Assembly: GCA_010645155.1 (NCBI GenBank)
Contig: JAAGOF010000252.1
Span: 592,662 to 656,661, forward strand
Reading direction: 5' to 3'
Source: Tigriopus japonicus
Lineage: Eukaryota > Arthropoda > Copepoda > Harpacticoida > Harpacticidae
Length of the DNA stretch: 64,000 bases
Under the pieces are notes generated by a model. That model worked only from the letters and a program-made list of their open reading frames with translations, did no database searches and was not told the DNA's origin. Shown here piece by piece: positions 56,201 to 64,000 of the stretch. The number at the start of each line of letters is the position of its first letter. Position 1 is the first letter of the stretch. A program made the translations under genes and the position numbers.

Positions 56201-59200
56201 GTATGGAGATTGATCGTTCTCATGCACAATGTGTATGTACACACTTTCCAAGGGGGAGTGCATTGCCGCTCGGGTCAACCTCAAACGAGTGACCTTACTA
56301 ATTTCTGTCAAATATCGTCCCCTTATGCGGAGTTTGTTGCCTTTGTTTCGACAATGGCCTCGATTCTCGCTCGTCTCTCGGACATAAAGGGCTAAATTTT
56401 GTGGCCAAACTGTTTACTTTTCTGGCAAAAATGTCTCGTGGCAGGCCAAAGTTTGAGCGCCTGCTGAAGACATGGCGCCTATCATCTCGATGGATTGATA
56501 AATTGTACTTCTTTCATCCTTGTCATAGTCGAAGCCAACGTCATAAAAGAGACCAGGGTCACAATGGCTTGGCTCATGTTTTTGTATCCTAAGGGTTATA
56601 TTAAAATCAGGATTGAGCAACTTGCGCCATTAGGGAAAAATCCAATTAACTTTTCGCATCCCCATTAAATATGTATCAAGTATGAGAGTTTGAAGTTACC
56701 GCCTAAACTAGGCCTGTGGCCATTCACAGGTCAGTTATCAATGTGAAAGATAATGGCAAATAGATGCTCAAAGCCCAGGAGAACGGGATTGGCCAGGGGT
56801 CTTCATTAGGAGAAGGAAAAGGTCAAAAGTGGATGCTTTGAAAGTTTTCGAAATTTCTGCACCATCCTTAGGGCACAATGTGTAAGATAGTTTCGTATTG
56901 AAAGGTCGAAAGAATCGCCAAATCTACTCTGAATGCTCAAAATCCCCTCTGAGGAAAGTCGTGAAAACGTGACTGGGCAGATTGCTGAGGCACTAAATAT
57001 TGCTATTTTCCCCTATATCCCCCCCACGTTCCACTTTCCCACCGACAAATGCCCTCAAATCTTAGTCCAGGGAGCTCAACAATCGCCATGGATCAATATT
57101 GAATACCTCGTCTTGAGTAACGATTAAAGCACAAGAATTTTGTCCAAATCATTCAAGAGATAGCTGATGATGAGCCACGGTTCTCGACTCTTGAAGAATC
57201 TTAAGCAAGGGAGTAGGCAACCTAGTCGAGAGGTAGAAGAAGGCCGGCCTTTTTGTCTGGTCAAGGCTTGAAAAGTGGGGATTGGGGGAAAATATTGAGA
57301 TCATTTGCAGCAAGAAATGCTTTTGAGGAAAGCTATTGGGGGTTTCACTTTTCAAAACGCTTCATATCTCATTTTTCGGATGCAATTTGAAGAATCTTGA
57401 GCTTTTGTCGACGCGAGGAGAGCACAATAATCTGGGTCAGAATGGGAAATTCCCAAAGTCAATTGAACAATGAGCATTCTTGACGAAGAAATTACTTTTG
57501 ACTTTTGTACATGTGAATTAGATAATTGGTTGAAATCTAAGGAAGAATTTTCCATGTTGTGCAAGCTTTTGGACTCATATTTACTTAAGCTTAATTTCTC
57601 ATCCATAATTGCCGCCCATTATCCTTCTCACTGATCCCATGGGCCATTTAAACTGTCAGAGTCCGCCCTTTTGCAATGCTAAGTTTTTGCTTGATTCACA
57701 AACAAAGTCGCCATTGCCAAGATTAGACGCGCCCAATTGAGTTCAAGTCATATGAATATTCAACAAATCCAATTCAAGAATATCAAATGAGATGCACGTT
57801 TCCGAAATAAGACAAAGGAATTATCTAAAGCCGTCCATGATCGATTTCCAGATTGCCAGTCCGGTTCCGTCCTACAGAAGCTCATCCTTGTCATCATCAC
57901 CTACCGTGCCCACGACATCCACACAGATCCGAAATCATGCTCGTGAAGTACCCGTGGTTGCCAAGGGAAGTCCAGTCATTACTCCGGTGCTTTCCAAATC
58001 TCCCCCGTCTGCCAATCCGGTTCTTAGTCCAATTCAACCCACCTTCACAACCGCCGTTTTGGGCTCACGCTCCATTACGCCACCCAAGGTGGTCACTCCT
58101 CCACCTCCATTAGGTCGTCCGAGGTCATTGGTCATTGAGGGTACCGCAGCCACCAAAGGCCGCAGTCTTCCGAAATTCCATTTCCCATTTGGCAACCCGG
58201 CATTGAGTCCCTCGGCTGAGGCTTCCCTAAAATCAATTCAAGCCGAGTTTCGAAAATTCAAGAACTCTTGCGTCAGTCAAGAGGACCTGGGTCAGATCCT
58301 TAAGAAATGTGGCTTTCCTATTAGTTGGAAAGGAATATTATTCAACGCGAGCGGTGGTGATAAGGCTGATAGCATCAGTTATGAGCAATTCGCCCGATTT
58401 TGGCGGAAAATGTCTGCCTCTAATCACGACGACGCTTCCCAATTTGCTTACATTCTGACCCGCGGGCTCCGGCGATATCTTGTTCCGGAGGATTTCGTAC
58501 CTCTGATTCAAGATGTGGTTGACACTCATCCTGGTCTAGGCTTTCTTAAGGAGGCCACGGAGTTCCATTCTCGTTATGTTCACACTGTAAGCTTGATTTT
58601 CTGCCATAAGTGGTTGAACCAAGTTGACCGGCTATTTCTTTTGACATTTGTAGGTGATAGCTCGAATCTTTTTCTGCGTCAATCGGTCATGGAGTGGGAA
58701 GATTACAATCCCAGAGTTGCGTCGATCCAATTTCCTCCCGGTTCTAAGACTTTTAGAAGAGGAAGAGGACATCAACCAGGTTACAGACTTTTTCAGTTAC
58801 GAGCACTTTTATGTGATCTATTGCAAGTTTTGGGAGCTTGACAAAGATCACGACCTCTTCATTGACAGGGAGGACCTCTCTAGGCATAATGATCATGGTA
58901 AGCCTCCTTCAGTTATTGATATCTTTTCATTTGATCTGGAAAATGCTAAGAATCATTCTACCAACTGTCGCATTACTCGTTTCAGCAATTAGCACAAGAA
59001 TGATTGACCGGATCTTCTCCGGAGCAGTAACCAGAGGTCAGGCCCAGAAAGAGGGCAAGATGTCATACACTGAGTTTGTTTGGTTCCTTTTGGCTGAAGA
59101 AGATAAGAGGCATCCCACTTCAATAGAATACTGGTATGTGAACCTTCACTTGATCTTCATCTTGATTGAGAGTCAGTGATGCATATTCTCGAGCAAATCA

Positions 59201-60233
59201 GAGTGACCATTCCTTGATTTTCTTTTCAGGTTCCGTTGCATGGATCTTGACGGTGATGGCTTTTTATCAATGTACGAGATTGAATATTTCTATGAGGAAC
59301 AGCTTCAACGAATGGAGCAGCTCATGATTGAGACTTTACCCTTTGAGGATTGTCTATGTCAGGTATGAGATCTTGGGGAAAGGAGGAAATGAAAAATTGG
59401 TTATTTTTACACGGTTCATTTTCAGATGCTTGACATGATTATGCCCAATGATCCAACCAAGATATCTTTGCGTGACCTTAGGAGATGTCGAATGACGCCC
59501 ATTTTCTTTGATACATTCTTCAATTTAGAAAAATATTTGGAGCATGAACAACGAGATCCGTTTGCATCGCAAAGAGATGTTGATGAGGATGGCAATGAAG
59601 TAAATGAAAAGCTAAACATTAGTTCTTATATGGAGAAACTATAACTGAGTGCTTTTCAGATTTCGGATTGGGATCGATTTGCAGCCGAGGAATATGAGCT
59701 TCTAGTTGCTGAGGAAGGTCACGCTGAGGTTCTGGATGACATGTAAGAAAGCTAAAAAATTGACGAATTCGTAGCAAATCACAAAATCACCATGGAGCTT
59801 GATGAGCTTCCTTTTGATTGGATTTGCCGAGGCAATGGCTATTTAGCTTTTGTATGCTTTGGTTGTTCAAACTCTAAGAGGTTTTGCGATGACAGCTTTT
59901 TTTAGAACTGATTGTTCACTCAATTAAAACCGAAAGACACATTAATTCTTCAAGTGCATCATTAATTGCCTTAACCAATAAGTGCGAGTTAGGGAACTTT
60001 GTCCTCCCTTTCATTAAATTGCAAAGCTTTTGACATCGCTCATCTATTTCAGGGGATATGAGGATGACGAAAATTCAGCAGAAATGAATCTTGAGGAGGC
60101 ATTAGAAGATGCATCAGAGAATGGTAAAGATGCTACAAGCGGCATTAACAAGCGATTGAACTCCTATGAATCAAAACTGAACAACAGTTCTGGATTAAAA
60201 GATCCTGTGATGTCTTCGACAACCAATGGATGA
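53236..60233 (+). CDS. PPP2R3A: PP2A regulatory subunit B'' (PR130/PR72 type)
   Basis: Coding exons 53,236-55,230; 57,852-58,586; 58,654-58,897; 58,986-59,133; 59,230-59,362; 59,426-59,599; 59,660-59,742; 60,053-60,233 join in frame to 1,230 aa. B'' subunits direct the PP2A catalytic core to substrates in a calcium-dependent way. The first 800 residues are Ser/Pro/Gly-rich and probably disordered (poly-Ser about 384-395, poly-Gly about 495-502), as in human PR130. The conserved core starts around LPKFHFPFGNP and includes DDASQFAYILTRGLRRYL, NRSWSGKITIPELR, LEEEEDINQVTDFFSYEHFY and YWFRCMDLDGDGFLSMYE. EF-hand loops sit at 973-984 (DKDHDLFIDRED) and 1046-1057 (DLDGDGFLSMYE), both with acidic ligands at 1, 3, 5 and 12. 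The SDWDRFAAEEYE region is near the C-terminus. Start: first ATG of the long exon. A shorter isoform may start at 57,792. Confidence 0.9.
55231..57851. other. intron 1 of PPP2R3A
   Basis: 2.6 kb bounded by cag|gtaagg and tttccag|att. No transposon recognised. The last 60 bp stay open in the exon 2 frame and begin with ATG (57,792), a candidate alternative first exon. Confidence 0.6.
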
Positions 60234-60338
60234 GTCAAAAGCCCTCTGGCTACAAAATTGTTTTTTTTCTAAAACAAACGAAACCATACCCTATGACAAA
60301 ATAACTCATTGTTTAACGATCGCACAAAGAAATACCTA

Positions 60339-60344
60339 AATAAA
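60339..60344 (+). terminator. poly(A) signal of PPP2R3A
   Basis: AATAAA lies 106 bp after the stop codon; it is the first canonical hexamer downstream. Confidence 0.6.
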
Positions 60345-60382
60345 ATGAGGCCACATGTGCTGAGATACGTGTATAAATCGAT

Positions 60383-60388
60383 TTTATT
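60383..60388 (-). terminator. poly(A) signal of the PDZ gene
   Basis: On the minus strand AATAAA lies about 190 bp past the stop at 60,580. It faces the plus-strand signal 40 bp away, so the two 3' UTRs probably overlap. Confidence 0.5.
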
Positions 60389-60579
60389 TCCGTTTGCTGG
60401 CTATTTTCAAGATATGATGAAGTGGTCTGGCAAGCCGTGTGCTTCCTTCCCAAGAATCACAGATTAAGAGGGATTTGGTTGTTATATCATTTCAAATCCC
60501 CAATATCAATATATCAACCATCATTATTCATACTTGCGACGAGCTCGAGTTAAATGTCTTTTTGAATGAACGAGTGTGG

Positions 60580-63500
60580 TCACGCTGTTGGAGTTTGTTT
60601 AAGCGAGGCTTTGTCAGCCAAAGGGACCGTTTTGGCTTTCACTTCTGTAGCACAATTCTGAACTGTTTCCTTCGCCTTGACATCTTCCAACTTTTGTCTC
60701 ACCACGATCGTGCTGGTTCCGTCAGAAAGCTTCTTCATGAAGTTCCATGCTTCGATTCTGGACATCCTTGTGCAATCGGTGTTGTTTACGCTTATGATCT
60801 CATCGCCTACTTTCAAGACTTTGCTTTTCCCTGCAGCTCCACCTAAAATTAAGCCAAGGTTTAATCAATCATGTTTAGTAAAAGATAATGATAGTCTTGT
60901 GTTACCTGTGAATATTTTTTTAATAGTTAAGGGCCTGTCACCCAAGGGCGAGTCTTTGCCACCCTCCAGACTGAATCCCAGTCCAGTTCCTTCTTTTTTC
61001 AAGGAAACTGTCATGGGTGCTCCTCGTGGTACATCCACAAATTTTAGCTCTAAAAAAACGAGGAAACAGAATGACAACCTGTGGCTTTTGGTAAACATAA
61101 AAGTAGCTGATATTTACCTGATAGTAAAGATTTACTATCTAATGGACTCTCGAGAATTTTGGGGGGTCTGCTACTTGTCATATTCACGTAGTTGTAAGAA
61201 GCTGCATAATTGGCGTCAAAGGATCCAGTCTCAGCTGGTGTTACAGATCGGCTTCTTGATAATACCAAGACCACCTCTGCTCTTGGAGCCTGAAACGGAA
61301 CAAATTCGAGAAGTTTGTGGAAGAATGTCTTGAAATTTTGAATGAGCCAAAATTACCTTAAGAATACTAAGAGCCTCTCGGTGGGAAACTCCTTTGGTGG
61401 ATCGCCCATTGATTGACAGAACACGGTCTCCTTTTTGGATTCGACCGTCTCTATCCGCCAGTGTTCCAGGAATCACTTTGTGAACCTGTTGCAAAAATAT
61501 ATAGTCATAAAGGATCTACAAAAATAGTTAAAATGGGTGGTACTCACAGTGATGTCTTTGCACTCGTAATCAGCTCCTCCAGCTAATGTGATGCCGATGG
61601 ATCCAGCAGTAAACTCTCGATGAAGAACAATCACCATGATCTCGTGGGAAGGAGTGCCAGATTCCTCAAGTGACTGGTTAGCCTCATCAATAAGACCTTG
61701 GAGCTCCTAGTGTAGAAAATTGAGAATTAGACTCGAGTGATATCACAACGAAAATGATTTTTCTCATCAGCAAAAGCCACTTAGGTCAAGGAGCGCAAGA
61801 TCAAGATTACTTCATGACTCAAAATTTTGTCTTCAGGGCCATCAGACTCCATTTTTTAGCAGGTCACTTGAGGAATTGCGACTCAAGATAAAAAGACAGG
61901 AAGCTCTCAATCACACTATCACAAGGATGAACAAATTTACCAACCTGTGGGGAGATCATACTTGTAGACGAAGCTAGCGAGGTAATACTCCCGTAATGAT
62001 CTTTCATGTTGGTTTGTCCTGACAAAAGCGAAGAAACGGATCCGTAGTAGTGTGGTGTCGGAATGGATGACTCATCACTGGCCGTTGAGTCCAAGGAACT
62101 CATTCTATTATGACAAGGAGCCATGCCGCAAATGGAGGAACTTGAGGATCCGCACTTGCTCATGCTCCGCGACAGACTCTGTTCAGCTTTCTCAAAAGCT
62201 CTTCGGATGTCGTTGACGCTGACACATCTCCGATTAGCCTCATCTTTGTTGTCTAGGGCCTCTAGGAGCTCTCGGGATGTTCTAGAAGGCACTTGCGGGC
62301 TGCCCATGCTTTGCATCCCACTCTGAACCATAGACGCAGATAGCAATGGTGATTTGGGTGTGTCAGGACAATCCAAAAGGTCAGCTTGACTCGATCCACG
62401 GCTGGTTGAGTTGCTTAGGATTGGTCTATGTTCGCCAAGATTTCCAATTTCGAAAACTTTCAAATCTGAAGCACCAGATTCGATTAGACTTGATGGACGA
62501 GATGGAGCAGCATTCTGATCTTTTTTGTCTCTCATCTTGACCCCATTGGCGTGGTCATTACACGAGTATGTGGGCACGGAGAACTTCCTATCGTTCTTGA
62601 TGATTGCTTTGCTTTTGGCAAATGTCATTACCTCTGAAGGTGTAGAAGGATCAAAGCTCTCCCATTCAGTGGAATCCTCCGGCAAGAAAAACGGCGAGTT
62701 CTTCGTCTCCTCTAACCAAGTGGCATAGTTCATTGTTTTATCTCCAAGACGAAACGATGTAATGGACGAGCTCAGCGATTCATCGTAATTTGCACTCGAT
62801 GAGGTCACGCTTGTAATAGAAGCTCGTCTGGAAGATGCTGCTGATTCCGAAGTCTTGGATTCAAATTTCTCAGTGAGTTCTCTGAAATTGCGGCTACTCA
62901 CTGGCGAAGCTACCAACGTTGTCGTACTTGAGGTCTTTTTCAAGGGCAAAGTTGGCGGAGGCGAATTTGAGGCGGACTTCACAGGATGGAAGTTCAATTC
63001 GGTGGGTCTGGTTGATGTGGTGGTATTTGATGAAACTGCAGAGCTCTGTGATGTATTGGTTTTGGAAAACTGGGCAATTTTTGTCTTTGTATCCGTGGAA
63101 ATCATTGATTGAGTTGAATATTTCTTTTCCAATGTGGACCACTTGTCATTGTTGACACCCGGTGTTGTGTTTGGAGATGACACTATAGGCTCTTCATCAA
63201 CACTGGCAATGCTAGACAGTCTGGAAAAGCTAGACTTTTCTGACTCAGGAAATCCTGAGTCCTTGCTACTAACTGCACTTAATAGTCTCGAAAAACCGCC
63301 AGTTGAAGCTGTTGGCGTTGGAAGGTCAAGATCCAACACATTGGAGGAAGTACCACTGTCGTTACTATTGTTACGGCTAAGTTTCTCTTGCTCCTGAAAG
63401 GCTGCACTTGGAAGACCTGTATTTTCCCTGCTATTCTTGGAAGAAGCGCCACTTCTATTGGAGTAAGTTGATCTCTCTGACGTCAAACTATTATTCCGAG

Positions 63501-64000
63501 ACAAGGTTCGTTTCCCGAGTGGAGTTGTCGCTCTGGAACCTTCATCCACACCGGGAAGGGGATGTGCCCTAGTTGGTGTGGTAACACGGCTTCCTCCATC
63601 AGCCTCTGAACGTGAACTTCGTCGTGAATAGGAAGGCAGGAGCTCCTCCTCACAGATGGTGTCACGGGAACTTCGACGGGAACAGGTTGAGGACGCATCA
63701 TTGAAGTTTTCCTTTGAATGGGCACTTCTCAATGAGTCTTGCGAGGAGTGTGGACCCCTTCTTGATTCCAAGGTCGTTCGTGTCCCACTGACTGTTTCAA
63801 ATGATTTCTTGCGTTCAGCAATAGTAAATGAAGAGGACCTAGATGCTGGTTTTCCCAAGGAAGTAATAGATCTGGCAGGGGTCAAGCCCATTTTGCCAAC
63901 TTCTCTAGCTTCAATGGCTCGAAAATCGGATATTGACGTCTTTTTCACTTGAATTGGTGATGGATCGCCGAACAACTTTGTTCCACTACTCTTCTTGGCA
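60580..64000 (-). CDS. IL16/PDZD2-like Ser-rich protein with two C-terminal PDZ domains (5' part outside window)
   Basis: Proposed exons, minus strand: a large exon entering from beyond 64,000 and ending at 61,945; 61,548-61,706; 61,357-61,485; 61,118-61,289; 60,906-61,049; 60,580-60,842. About 685 codons of the large exon plus 288 downstream are visible. The large exon is Ser/Thr-rich and probably disordered, with one ordered-looking stretch ([19 protein letters not shown]). PDZ 1 has carboxylate loop [10 protein letters not shown], then [25 protein letters not shown] and [15 protein letters not shown] 2 has [35 protein letters not shown] and the [18 protein letters not shown] end. Order, spacing and motifs match the last two PDZ domains of pro-IL16 and PDZD2; such proteins are scaffolds binding C-terminal tails. 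The donor at 61,945 (cacag|gttggt) is inferred from phase. A candidate short start exon lies at 61,811-61,852. Confidence 0.85.
61811..61852 (-). CDS. candidate alternative first exon (14 codons) of the PDZ gene
   Basis: ATG at 61,852 reads [14 protein letters not shown] and meets a donor (catgaa|gtaatc) in the same phase as the large exon, so it can join the exon at 61,706. A TAA two codons upstream in frame shows it cannot be an internal exon read from its 5' side. A short, PDZ-only isoform would parallel the short IL16 form of vertebrates. This is inference without transcript data. Confidence 0.45.

Overview
The window is eukaryotic nuclear DNA. It has multi-exon genes with canonical GT-AG introns, AATAAA signals, tRNA-derived SINE-like repeats, LINE fragments, several hAT, mariner and Mutator-type elements, and AT-rich intergenic sequence. 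The protein content fits an arthropod, and a crustacean (perhaps a copepod) is my best guess: a PPP2R3/PR72 subunit, an IL16/PDZD2-like PDZ protein, peroxisomal sarcosine/pipecolate oxidases, a THAP protein and a PAN-like secreted protein. The taxon is inference; no marker gene here fixes the species.

Layout. Positions 1-25,900 are mainly transposon-rich. They hold a decayed SWIM-YqaJ gene (about 4.5-5.5 kb), a nearly intact DD37D mariner with one frameshift (8,030-9,308), a 5'-truncated non-LTR retrotransposon (about 9.7-12.7 kb), a THAP-domain ORF (12,885-13,385, minus), and a four-exon PAN-like secreted-protein gene (15,066-17,622, minus). Exon 2 of that last gene is broken by a 731-bp element with 83-bp inverted repeats. 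A 2.3-kb non-autonomous hAT element (18,733-21,007), a hAT transposase fragment and LINE 3' ends follow.

Positions 25,978-46,757 hold three tandem plus-strand paralogues of peroxisomal sarcosine oxidase / L-pipecolate oxidase (PIPOX). Each has seven coding exons with matching splice phases. Copy A (389 aa) ends in the peroxisomal signal SKL. Copies B and C (375 aa each) end in YDRF and lack it. Their introns and spacers are full of MITEs, SINEs and LINE pieces. One hAT element (38,196-39,580) has its uninterrupted empty site elsewhere in the window, at about 29,860-30,150.

Positions 46,758-53,235 are mostly repeats (Tc1 fragments, a SINE-like repeat, an inverted-repeat element). Positions 53,236-60,233 encode a PPP2R3A (PR130/PR72)-type PP2A regulatory subunit with a likely alternative short start. 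It converges on a minus-strand gene (60,580 to beyond 64,000) encoding a Ser-rich protein that ends in two IL16/PDZD2-type PDZ domains. The two predicted poly(A) signals are about 40 bp apart.

The genes do not form one pathway. The PIPOX trio is a local expansion of imino-acid/N-methyl-amino-acid oxidation. The other genes look like independent neighbours. All exon boundaries were derived by eye from splice consensus, reading frame and family similarity, without transcripts.
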